Assembly: GCA_029856045.1 (NCBI GenBank)
Contig: JAHQWG010000046.1
Span: forward strand, 1-64,000
Length of the DNA stretch: 64,000 nucleotides
Source of the DNA: Promethearchaeia archaeon
Lineage (GTDB): Archaea > Asgardarchaeota > Lokiarchaeia > Sigyniarchaeales > SOKP01
Direction: 5' to 3'
Positions 8,944 to 16,636 of this stretch are shown in pieces. The notes under the pieces are model-generated. The model searched no databases. It was not told the DNA's origin and saw only the letters and a list, made by a program, of their open reading frames with translations. The position numbers and the translations under genes are program-made. Each line of letters begins with the position of its first letter. Positions within the stretch are counted from its first letter, which is position 1.

Positions 8944-9044
8944 GGCCTAGTAGGGGAATTGAACCCCTATCTAAGGATTCACAGTCCTCAATAATAATCA
9001 TTGAGCAATGAATACTCATTTCTAACCGTTGTACAAACTAGGCC
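8944..9044 (-). tRNA. tRNA-His (GTG) with a probable non-canonical intron
   Basis: Read on the minus strand, bases 9044 to 8944 form a tRNA. The acceptor stem is GCCTAGT/ACTAGGC, with an extra G at position -1 opposite C73, the identity mark of tRNA-His. The anticodon arm is GAGGA-CTGTGAA-TCCTT with anticodon GTG. The T arm is AGGGG-TTCAATT-CCCCT. The D loop has the GG pair (CAACGGTTA). The 3' CCA is not encoded. The D stem and anticodon stem are separated by about 28 extra bases (9021-8994). Removing them restores the D stem (GTAC with GTAT) and a normal-length tRNA, which points to an intron near position 22/23 rather than the usual 37/38. Confidence 0.88.
8994..9021 (-). other. Probable intron in tRNA-His, near position 22/23
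   Basis: These 28 bases lie between the D-loop strand GGTTAG and the segment TATTGAGGA that starts the rest of the D and anticodon stems. They contain TGAG and CTCA, which can pair around a short loop, as expected for a small archaeal intron. Archaeal introns are cut by the splicing endonuclease at a bulge-helix-bulge. The exact borders are uncertain by a few bases because TAT and ATT repeats flank the 3' side. Confidence 0.6.
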
Positions 9045-9182
9045 ATTTTTTGAAAAGTAATGGATGAAAGCTAGGATTTTTAATCTTTCATTCTAAAAAA
9101 AATTTGCGTGAAAATTTAAAGAAAAAAATAAAATTAAAAATATAAGATTATTATTTTCCTTCTTCAAAAAGAAAAAAAAATA

Positions 9183-10040
9183 TTAATAGTTCCTTGGAAG
9201 TTGCATAATTTCTTTGGCTTCATCCAAATCTGCGATTTCCCGATCCAATTCTTTTGCTAGGCGAACACATTTTTCTACCATTTGTTTATTACTCTCAGCA
9301 AGTATCCCCTTCGAAATATAAATATTATCTTCTAAACCACATCTTACATTACCTCCTAAAAGGATAGCTTGAGTAATTAACCGCCATTGATGTCTGCCAA
9401 TCCCAGTGATACACCATGTAGCCCTTGGAATCTTTTCGATAAGATTCTTCATATACATGAGATTTTCCATTGTTGGAGCCGCTCCTCCTAACACGCCTAG
9501 TACAATATTATAATTTAAAGGATCATGGAAATGTCCTTGGTCCCTTACAAAGAGGATATTATTTATTTGTCCAACGTCATATACTTCAAATTCAGGGGCG
9601 GTTCCCGCTTCTTTAAATGTATCTCCAAAATGTCCCAAAGTTTCAAATTTATTTGGAAATATAATTTCCTTTAAAATTGTTGTTCCTCTTGCAAGAGCAA
9701 AATTCATTGATCCAGAATTTAGGGAACCCATATCAGGTTTGCATATAGGTATATGTCCCAGTCTTTGCTCAAGAGTCATGCCTGGAGCCCCCCCAGTAGA
9801 TAAACATAGAAGTACATCACATTTTTCTTTTACTCTTTTGACAATGTCCTGAAACACTTCAGGAGAAGCAGTTGGTGTGCCATCAGGCATTCTAGCATGT
9901 ATATGGACCATTGTAGCCCCAGCTTCATAACAAGCATAAGCGTCATTTGCTAATTCTTCCGGAGTATGTGGAAGCGCTGGATTTTGTGCTCGCGAAGTGA
10001 GTGAACCAGTCAAAGCGCAAGTTATAACTAATTTTTCCAA
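9183..10040 (-). CDS. Beta-keto acid cleavage enzyme family protein (BKACE, DUF849)
   Basis: The family condenses a beta-keto acid with acetyl-CoA and releases a new CoA ester plus acetoacetate, as known for 3-keto-5-aminohexanoate cleavage enzyme in lysine fermentation. Family marks are the start VITCALTGS, the zinc ligands in MVHIHAR, CLSTGGAPG after the next strand, GSMNFA, and the C-terminal GGNVRCGLEDNIY (Glu and Asp near the zinc). The substrate cannot be read. A frame opens at GTG 10049, but AAGGTGAT is a good ribosome binding site six bases before TTG 10040, so I use that start. The gene follows the thiolase-like/DUF35 operon on the same strand after about 200 bases and may act on its products. 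Confidence 0.85.
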   Translation of the reverse strand: MEKLVITCALTGSLTSRAQNPALPHTPEELANDAYACYEAGATMVHIHARMPDGTPTASPEVFQDIVKRVKEKCDVLLCLSTGGAPGMTLEQRLGHIPICKPDMGSLNSGSMNFALARGTTILKEIIFPNKFETLGHFGDTFKEAGTAPEFEVYDVGQINNILFVRDQGHFHDPLNYNIVLGVLGGAAPTMENLMYMKNLIEKIPRATWCITGIGRHQWRLITQAILLGGNVRCGLEDNIYISKGILAESNKQMVEKCVRLAKELDREIADLDEAKEIMQLPRNY

Positions 10041-10253
10041 TATTATCACCTTATGATTTCAAATTTTTTGAGTTAAATTTCGTTATTTAAATTAAGAATT
10101 TTTTGTTGTTAGATTTATTTTTTCTTTTATTTCATATAAATATTGTCTTGTTTTATCTGGTTAAAATTAAGGTTGCATTAAAATTCTGTTTATTAGGCAC
10201 TCAACTTTTTACTAGATAACAGAACTAATTAAAAATAAAAAATAAAAAAACAA

Positions 10254-11204
10254 TTATATTGGTCTGAAATATTCAATATCCGTAATTCTCTTTCTTGGTT
10301 TATCTTTAAAAACAGCTTCAACTCTCATTCCCGGTTTCAACTTTTTTGGATCGCTTTCTTTTATTATGTGCACTATTTCTGTGTTAGAGCCATCAAGTGT
10401 GATTAATGCATAAGCAAAGGGTGGTTCTAAAGGCATAACGGGAGTAGAATGTGATACAACTGTAAAACCCTTAACTGAGCCTTGATTACTAACTTCAACC
10501 CACTCATCCATTTTTTCAAAGCAATTAAAGCATATCATCTTGGGCGGAACATAGACCTTACCACACTTTGGGCACTTAACCCCCATGATTTTATTATTTT
10601 TACCAATTTCAGTTATAAATTTTTCAACATAAGCTCCAGCGACATGCTTATAAGGAACCTTTATTCTGCCTCTAAATACTTTCTCTTCAATATCTTCAAC
10701 CATTTTTTCAACCTTTTTTGGTTTTGGCTTTTCTCTAATTATTTTATAATATGGAATATCTCCTAAATTACCTTCTCTTACTTCTTTGAAAACTGCTTTA
10801 ACTCGCATCCCAACCCTTAATTTTGTATGATCTACCTCATCAATGAAATGCATAGTATAAGTATCGACACCATCTAATTTAAACAATCCATATCCGTAAG
10901 GAAAAGGTCTTAATCCCCCTGTTTGAGGATCTACAAAAGGATAATTAACCACAGTAAATCCTACTAAAGTTCCAGTGTCATATAATTCAATAAGTCGTGT
11001 CATTTCCACCATACAATCCGCGCAGACTGCTCGAGGTGGGAAATATACTTTTCCACATTGTGGGCATTTACTTCCGTGTAATTTTTTATTCTCCTTTAGT
11101 TCTTTAAAAAATTGAACTGATAATTTCCCCATAGAATATCTGTAAGGAAGGTCAGTTTTCCACTTAATTTGAAATACTTTTTCTTTATCTTTACCTCTAC
11201 TCAT
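10254..11204 (-). CDS. Tandem DUF35 (zinc ribbon plus OB-fold) acyl-CoA-associated protein
   Basis: Two DUF35 units are fused. The first (about residues 20-150) has the zinc ribbon CPQCGKVYFPPRAVCADC followed by an OB fold. The second (about 175-315) has CPKCGKVYVPPKMICFNC and the OB-fold segment GSVKGFTVVSHSTP. DUF35 proteins usually partner with thiolase-like enzymes, for example acetoacetyl-CoA thiolase/HMG-CoA synthase complexes in archaea and the steroid aldolase ChsH2-Ltp2. Two thiolase-like genes lie directly upstream, so one tandem protein may serve a heteromeric pair. The frame extends to a GTG at 11213, but GAGGTG sits six bases before ATG 11204, which I take as the start; that site overlaps the thiolase stop codon. 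Confidence 0.85.
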   Translation of the reverse strand: MSRGKDKEKVFQIKWKTDLPYRYSMGKLSVQFFKELKENKKLHGSKCPQCGKVYFPPRAVCADCMVEMTRLIELYDTGTLVGFTVVNYPFVDPQTGGLRPFPYGYGLFKLDGVDTYTMHFIDEVDHTKLRVGMRVKAVFKEVREGNLGDIPYYKIIREKPKPKKVEKMVEDIEEKVFRGRIKVPYKHVAGAYVEKFITEIGKNNKIMGVKCPKCGKVYVPPKMICFNCFEKMDEWVEVSNQGSVKGFTVVSHSTPVMPLEPPFAYALITLDGSNTEIVHIIKESDPKKLKPGMRVEAVFKDKPRKRITDIEYFRPI

Positions 11205-11214
11205 GATAATCACC

Positions 11215-12381
11215 TCAAAGATTCCTTTCCTTGGAAAGAATCATTATTTCAGTCCATAAACTCCCACCAAATCCCATTCCTAAAGCTTTTTCTACATCAG
11301 GAACTTGTCGTTTTTCTCCTCGACCCATAACTTGGATTGCAGCCTCTGCAACACGGATTAATGCCGTTGCACCAATGGGATTAGTACTCAATACACCTCC
11401 TGATGGATTAACAGGTAATTCTCCACTCATTTGAGTAATACCCTCATCCAGTAATTTTCCACCTTCTCCAAATTTGCAAAAACCTAATGCTTCAGTCCAA
11501 GCAAGCTCACTCCAAGAAGTGGGTTCATATATTTCTGCAACATCCAAATCTTTTACCGGATCTGTGATTCCAACCTTTTTATAAGCTTTTTTAGATGCAA
11601 TTGTTGCAGTTGGAAGATCGAACATTGCTTCATCAGTACCATAAGTGTAATAATGGGCAGTTTCTACAGCCTGAATCCATGCAGGATTATCGGTAATGTT
11701 TCTAGTTTCTTCTTCGTTGGCATAAATAACTGCACATGCACCCTCGCTCTGCGGACAACAATCATGAAGCCTTAATGGATACGAAATAGTTTGGGATTTC
11801 ATAACATCTTCGACTGTAAGATTAGGCATTTTTAAATGAGCAAATGGATTATTCGCAGCGTTTCGACGATTTTTTACGGTAACCCTTGCAGCTTGTTCAG
11901 GAGTTATTCCGTATTTATGTTGATACATACTGGCCATAAGAGCCAGAGGACCTAAGGCTCCTGCTAAAGAGGGTCTTTCCCATACTGGATCGAAAGCTGT
12001 GATTATTCCTGTTGTTGCTCCGCCTTCTTGTAACTTCTCCCAGCCTATAATTAATACTTTATTATATATTCCTGATGCCACATTATGGTATCCGCATATT
12101 GCTAATGATGATCCTGTAGTTCCTCCTGTTGCAACCTTAACAACTGGTTTTAAATAGCCTGGTGCCGCATCTATTCCACACCACATCTCCGAAAAGTTAA
12201 TTCCTTCAAAATGATCCATATTTCCGATTATTACTGCATCTATATCAGCAGGCATAAGTTGAGCATCATCAAGAGCCATTCTTACGGCCTCATATATCAT
12301 TTCAGGGATATTAACATCCCTTCTTTTGCTTCTATGCTTTGTTTGTCCTATACCTACTATTGCAACATCATGTTTTCCCAT
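11215..12381 (-). CDS. Thiolase-like protein lacking the nucleophilic cysteine (SCP-x/archaeal type), A
   Basis: The 388-residue protein has the thiolase fold of the archaeal/SCP-x group: AIVGIGQTKH at the start, GWEKLQEGG, and GGVLSTNPIGATALIRVAE near the C-terminus. Two features differ from working thiolases. The segment that should carry the acyl-accepting cysteine reads GGTTGSS (86-92) with no cysteine. The usual HPxGATG motif reads NPIGATA, without the histidine. The HDxF motif is replaced by IYEPTS. This suggests a non-thiolytic reaction, such as the retro-aldol cleavage done by Ltp2-type proteins, or a structural subunit. It lies three bases after its paralogue and directly before the tandem DUF35 gene, so a complex of all three is likely. 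Confidence 0.82.
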   Translation of the reverse strand: MGKHDVAIVGIGQTKHRSKRRDVNIPEMIYEAVRMALDDAQLMPADIDAVIIGNMDHFEGINFSEMWCGIDAAPGYLKPVVKVATGGTTGSSLAICGYHNVASGIYNKVLIIGWEKLQEGGATTGIITAFDPVWERPSLAGALGPLALMASMYQHKYGITPEQAARVTVKNRRNAANNPFAHLKMPNLTVEDVMKSQTISYPLRLHDCCPQSEGACAVIYANEEETRNITDNPAWIQAVETAHYYTYGTDEAMFDLPTATIASKKAYKKVGITDPVKDLDVAEIYEPTSWSELAWTEALGFCKFGEGGKLLDEGITQMSGELPVNPSGGVLSTNPIGATALIRVAEAAIQVMGRGEKRQVPDVEKALGMGFGGSLWTEIMILSKERNL

Positions 12382-12384
12382 ATT

Positions 12385-13536
12385 CTATACACCTCCATCA
12401 TTTCCAAATATTAGAACACAGTTTCCTTGGGAACAAATTCCATTCATTCCATTTGCTAATCCAATTTTAGCATTCGGGATCTGTCTTTTATCTGCTTTAC
12501 CCATTAATTGCAGAGCAATTTCAGCTACCCGAATTAAACCATTTGCCATGGTTGGATTACTTGATAGAACACCTCCCGAAGGATTAACAGGTATATTTCC
12601 AGTCATTTCAGTTTCACCACTTTCAATAAATTTTCCACCTTCTCCTTTCCCACAGAATCCTAATGCTTCGTAACTCATCAATTCATGATATGAAAACATA
12701 TCATAGACTTCTGCTACATCAATTTCTCTGATTGGATCAGTAATTCCAGCCATTTTATAAGCTTCTTTAGCAGCTAATTCTAGTCCAATTAGATCCGTCA
12801 TTGTTCTATGCCCTAAATAATAAGCATCAGTACAACTACCGTATCCCATAAGCCAAACAGGTGAGTCTGTAAATTTTTTAGCAATCTCTTCTTTTGTTAA
12901 AAGCATTGCAACTGCACCATCAGAGAGTGGTGGTAAATCAAGTTCTTTTAAAGGATATGCTATCATTGGAGAGAAAAGGACATCTTCAATAGTAATTGCT
13001 TCTTGTAAATGTGCATATGGGTTATTGAGTGCATTTTTTCGATTCTTTATAACAACCTTAGCTGCTTGCTCCTCTGTAATTCCATACTTATTTACATACA
13101 TATTAGCCATTAAACCGGCAGCAGATATTTGATCTAATCCTAAAGCTCTTTGATAAAATGGATCAAAAATGGAATTATTTATAAGATATTGATCTCCTTC
13201 AGAACATTTGCAGTGGGATACAACCATAACTGTATCATAATACTCTGAAAGAATTCTCATAGCTCCATATATATATGCAAAAGCTCCATCTCCCGAAACT
13301 CTTGATTCTGATTTTCCAATAGCTCCCACTGCATCTATAATCGCCATATTAGCGATGGTCCTTCCATCGTTGAAATCGTTAGAGCTTGTTATAATGCTTC
13401 CAATATCATCTTTTGTGATCCCTAGATCATCCATAAGCTTCTTAACAACCTCAAAAACAAGTTCTGAATATGTCTGATCGATTTTATCTGCTTCATATTT
13501 TGTTTGGGCAATTCCTACAATTGCTACTTTATCCAT
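12385..13536 (-). CDS. Thiolase-like protein lacking the nucleophilic cysteine (SCP-x/archaeal type), B
   Basis: The 383-residue paralogue of the downstream gene is first in the operon. It has the family start KVAIVGIAQTKYEA, then CSEGDQY, and GGVLSSNPTMANGLIRVAEIAL. The cysteine segment reads SGDGAFA (81-87), and the C-terminal histidine motif reads NPTMANG. Both normal catalytic residues are therefore missing. HDxF is replaced by VYDMFS. The tyrosine at this place is shared with copy A and may matter. The two proteins probably form a heterodimer with the tandem DUF35 protein. The 345 bases upstream separate it from a divergent acyl-CoA gene cluster and should contain promoters for both directions. 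Confidence 0.82.
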   Translation of the reverse strand: MDKVAIVGIAQTKYEADKIDQTYSELVFEVVKKLMDDLGITKDDIGSIITSSNDFNDGRTIANMAIIDAVGAIGKSESRVSGDGAFAYIYGAMRILSEYYDTVMVVSHCKCSEGDQYLINNSIFDPFYQRALGLDQISAAGLMANMYVNKYGITEEQAAKVVIKNRKNALNNPYAHLQEAITIEDVLFSPMIAYPLKELDLPPLSDGAVAMLLTKEEIAKKFTDSPVWLMGYGSCTDAYYLGHRTMTDLIGLELAAKEAYKMAGITDPIREIDVAEVYDMFSYHELMSYEALGFCGKGEGGKFIESGETEMTGNIPVNPSGGVLSSNPTMANGLIRVAEIALQLMGKADKRQIPNAKIGLANGMNGICSQGNCVLIFGNDGGV

Positions 13537-13881
13537 ATATTATAACCTCTATTTGGATTTGAAATTTAATATATCAAATCATAGAAATTTCAATTTCTAT
13601 GAGTTTCAAATAATTTGTAGTGATTAGAATTTTCATTTATCCAAGTCGAAATTAATTTTAATATATTATTTTAAAATTAAATAATTAGATAAGAGTTAAA
13701 AAATTTATAAAGTTTTCAACTTAAGCATAATGAATTTTTAACATTTTTAAAATAACATTAGTTTAAATAAAAAAATATCTAAATTCAGCCTTTTATTATA
13801 TTCTTAAAAAAAAGAAAAATAGAAGTAATAAAAAATAAAATAGATATTAGAAAATAAGGAAAGAAACCAAGTAAATTTAAA
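13537..13881. other. Divergent intergenic region, probable promoters for both flanking operons
   Basis: These 345 AT-rich bases separate the minus-strand thiolase-like operon from the plus-strand crotonase operon. No open frame with coding character is seen. Several TATA-like A/T stretches occur, but none can be singled out. Promoters for both operons should lie here by position. Confidence 0.4.
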
Positions 13882-14703
13882 ATGAATGAATTTAATTTTC
13901 AAGATATCCTTTATGAGAAGGAGGATAACGGTATTTGCACGGTTACTTTTAACAGACCTGAAAGAAGAAATGCAGTGACTTACTTAACCTTTTTCGAAAT
14001 TCATAAGGTATTAGAAGATATGGAAAAGGATAAAAATGCTAAGGTCTTAATAGTAACTGGAAACGAAGAGGGTAATGCCTTCACATCAGGTGGTTATTTT
14101 GACCCAAAAATTTTTAAAAATCTAAAGGATGAAATTAAGCAAGAAATCGATTTAATGGATATTGCTCAAAAAAAATTATGTATGAAACTATGGAAATTTG
14201 ATAAGCCAGTCATTGCAGCAATTAATGGATTAGCCATAGGAGGAGGAATAACAATGCCCTTAGCAGGTGCTGATCTAATTTTTATGGCTGAAGATGCATG
14301 GTTAGGATTTTATTTTGGAAAGAGAGCCATTATACCCGAATTTGGAGCCAATTTTATTTTACCATTTTATTTAGGGTTTCAAAAAGCAAAAGAAATTGTA
14401 TATTTTGGCGAAAAAATATATGCTCAAGAAGCTTATGAACTTGGACTTGTAAATAAAGTCTTACCTAAGGAGAAACTAATTCCCTACACTCGAGAACAAG
14501 CTTTACGACTGATTCCTCCCAAGGGTCCATGTTTATCAATAAAATTAATGAAAAAAACCATGCATTCTTATTTCCTTGAGATCATAGATAAGACTTTAGA
14601 TTTAGAAAATAGAGGACTTAGAAAAGCTTTTACTTCATATGATTTTAGAGAATCGATGAACGCACTTAAAGAAAAAAGAGAACCAGCATTTAAAGGGAAA
14701 TAA
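13882..14703 (+). CDS. Enoyl-CoA hydratase/isomerase family protein (crotonase fold)
   Basis: The protein has the crotonase signatures: the N-terminal strand NGICTVTFNRPERRNAV, then DKPVIAAINGLAIGGGITMPLAGADL for the oxyanion hole, and AYELGLVNKVLP in the C-terminal trimerisation part. Of the two glutamates used by hydratases, only the second position keeps one (IIPEFGANF). The first site reads FGKRAI, so simple hydration is uncertain and an isomerase or other crotonase reaction is possible. It is the first gene of a plus-strand cluster reaching the acyl-CoA synthetase at 21236. This supports work on a CoA thioester in the cytoplasm. The ATG start has no strong ribosome binding site. Confidence 0.87.
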   Translation: MNEFNFQDILYEKEDNGICTVTFNRPERRNAVTYLTFFEIHKVLEDMEKDKNAKVLIVTGNEEGNAFTSGGYFDPKIFKNLKDEIKQEIDLMDIAQKKLCMKLWKFDKPVIAAINGLAIGGGITMPLAGADLIFMAEDAWLGFYFGKRAIIPEFGANFILPFYLGFQKAKEIVYFGEKIYAQEAYELGLVNKVLPKEKLIPYTREQALRLIPPKGPCLSIKLMKKTMHSYFLEIIDKTLDLENRGLRKAFTSYDFRESMNALKEKREPAFKGK

Positions 14704-14862
14704 ATTAATTCAATTGAAAACTTAAAATTTTTATTTCTAATTATTGAATTCTATAAATATAAAATGGAAATGCGATCGAATTTTGGAAAAAAAGTTCATT
14801 TATTTGGATTTTTTAAAAAAAATATTAAAATGAGAATTAATTAAAAAGTATTAAAATTAAGA

Positions 14863-15273
14863 GTGAAAAAAATGAAAATATTGACTGAAGAATGGGTTGA
14901 AGCTTTTGGTAAAGCAATTAATGATAATCCAAATTATAAACCGTCGGCGCTTACCTGGGAAGGTGATATGCTTCTTATAATTGAACCTAGTGGGAAATTG
15001 GATCATGAAGTCAGGGTATTTATTGGACTCTACCATGGTGAATGTACAGGGACTAGACTATTAAAAGAAGGAGAAGAGGTAGACACTCCATATATTCTAT
15101 CTGGTCCTTATGATAATTTTGTGAGAGTTATGAATAAAGAATTTGATCCTATTCAAGGAGTCATGTCTGGTAAGCTAAAACTAACTGGTGATATGGCAAA
15201 ATTGATGAGACATGTTCAAGCAGCTAAAGAAATTGTGAACAGTCTCCAAATGTTCGAAACAGAATTTTTATAA
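14863..15273 (+). CDS. SCP2 sterol-carrier-domain protein
   Basis: The 136-residue single-domain protein fits the SCP2 fold. A strand-rich first half contains LTWEGDMLLIIEPSGKL. The typical C-terminal helix pattern is IQGVMSGKLKLTGDMAKLMRHVQAAKEIVNSL, matching the family's GxxxGKLKxxGDxxxAxKL-type signature. SCP2 domains hold a lipid or fatty acyl-CoA in a hydrophobic tunnel. Here it probably carries the substrate for neighbouring crotonase, dehydrogenase and flavoprotein genes, which is inference. Two starts are possible, GTG 14863 or ATG 14872; neither has a clear ribosome binding site. Free-standing SCP2 proteins are known in other archaea and bacteria. Confidence 0.82.
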   Translation: MKKMKILTEEWVEAFGKAINDNPNYKPSALTWEGDMLLIIEPSGKLDHEVRVFIGLYHGECTGTRLLKEGEEVDTPYILSGPYDNFVRVMNKEFDPIQGVMSGKLKLTGDMAKLMRHVQAAKEIVNSLQMFETEFL

Positions 15274-15344
15274 AAAACAAAAGAATTTTCATTTAACGTT
15301 TTATTTTTTTAATAGAACAAAAAAAAACCTCATAGGTAAAAAAG

Positions 15345-16544
15345 ATGTGGTACTTTTATAGTCCTAATATTATATATGGTGAGGATGCACTAAATTTTTT
15401 AGAAAATATTCCGGGAGATAAATGTTTTATTGTCACTGATAAAGTAATGGAGGAGTTGGGTTATTTAAAAATTTTAACAGATAAACTGGAAAAATACGGA
15501 AAACAGTATAATGTATATAATGGAGTACTCCCTGATCCTCGAGAAACTTACGTAGCAGAAGCAAGAGAAATGTGCAATTCTTATACTCCCGATTTAATTC
15601 TTGCTTTAGGAGGAGGTTCGGTTATGGATGTTGCAAAAATGGTTTGGTGCTTCTATGAATTTCCAGAGCTTTCACTTGATGATATCCATCCATTTAGACC
15701 CGACCTTCATAATATAGGCAAAAAAGCAAAATTAATAGCCATACCAACAACTTCAGGAACTGGAGCAGAAACAACATATGCCGCACTTATATCAAAATTT
15801 GAAAATGATCTCTGGAAAAAGTTTTTATATGCTCATAAAGGAATAGTTCCTACATATGCTATATTAGATCCAGTTTTTCCCGTAGGAATGCCTTCTAATT
15901 TAACTGCTGATACAGGTTTTGATGCATTAGCCCATGCGATTGAAGGAATGGTCTCTGTTTGGAGAAATGAGTTCAGTGATGCATTAGGAGTTAAAGCTAT
16001 TGAATTGGTTTTTAAATATCTGCCAATTGCCATTAGAGAAGGTAAGAATATGGAAGCTAGAGATTACATGCATCAAGCTGCAACTATGGCTGGATTAGCC
16101 TTTGGTAATGGAAATCTTCATATAGGACATGGAATGGGTCATAGTTTGGGAGCAATTTTTCATATTCCTCATGGAAGGGCAGTTGGTGTTGTGCTTAGTT
16201 ATGTTACACAATTCTGTTTAAATAATCCTGATGAAAAAGATAAATCTTTAGAAATTTATGCAAAATTAGCGAAACAGTTAGGATGGTCAAACTGGGATGA
16301 AGATAATAAAAAGGCAGCCTTTACTGTAATCGAGAAAATTAAAGAACTCCAAAAAGAAGTCGGAATTCCGAATAATATTCAAGATTTAGGAATTTCTCGT
16401 GAAGATTTTGATAAGAATTTAGATATGCTAATAACTTTATGTTATGAAGATGCAACTATTGGAATGGTCCCAAGAAGCGTAAATCCAGAGATATTTAAAA
16501 ATTTATTTACATATGCTTATAACGGGAAAGATATCGATTTTTAA
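15345..16544 (+). CDS. Iron-containing alcohol dehydrogenase
   Basis: The 399-residue protein is a group III alcohol dehydrogenase. The NAD(P)-binding part shows ALGGGSVMDVAKM, and PTTSGTGAETTYAA follows. Metal ligands are in the typical places: the Asp in DTGFDALAHAIEG, the first His in the same segment, and two more in HGMGHSLGAIFHIPHGRAVG. It interconverts an alcohol and an aldehyde or ketone in the cytoplasm. The gene is about 70 bases after the SCP2 gene and 92 before the flavoprotein gene, on the same strand, so it likely belongs to the same pathway. The substrate is unknown; a lipid-derived alcohol fits the context. Confidence 0.9.
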   Translation: MWYFYSPNIIYGEDALNFLENIPGDKCFIVTDKVMEELGYLKILTDKLEKYGKQYNVYNGVLPDPRETYVAEAREMCNSYTPDLILALGGGSVMDVAKMVWCFYEFPELSLDDIHPFRPDLHNIGKKAKLIAIPTTSGTGAETTYAALISKFENDLWKKFLYAHKGIVPTYAILDPVFPVGMPSNLTADTGFDALAHAIEGMVSVWRNEFSDALGVKAIELVFKYLPIAIREGKNMEARDYMHQAATMAGLAFGNGNLHIGHGMGHSLGAIFHIPHGRAVGVVLSYVTQFCLNNPDEKDKSLEIYAKLAKQLGWSNWDEDNKKAAFTVIEKIKELQKEVGIPNNIQDLGISREDFDKNLDMLITLCYEDATIGMVPRSVNPEIFKNLFTYAYNGKDIDF

Positions 16545-16548
16545 ATAA

Positions 16549-16572
16549 TTTTATTTTATTTTTTCCTTTTTT
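16549..16572 (+). terminator. Oligo-T stretch after alcohol dehydrogenase gene
   Basis: A T-rich run with few interruptions starts shortly after the stop codon. Archaeal RNA polymerase often terminates at such runs. No hairpin is present. Confidence 0.35.
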
Positions 16573-16636
16573 ATCCATAATTGTAAATTCCCATCAAAAA
16601 GACAAAAAATAAAAATTAAAACAGAAATATCTTTTT

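Noticed and set aside
8630-9019. Open frame of 129 residues on the minus strand across the PAP2 gene end and the tRNA
   Set aside because: It lies opposite a well-supported membrane phosphatase and runs through the tRNA-His gene. The translation has no family character.
11205-11213. GTG start three codons before the DUF35 protein
   Set aside because: GAGGTG, which includes this GTG, is itself the ribosome binding site for ATG 11204.
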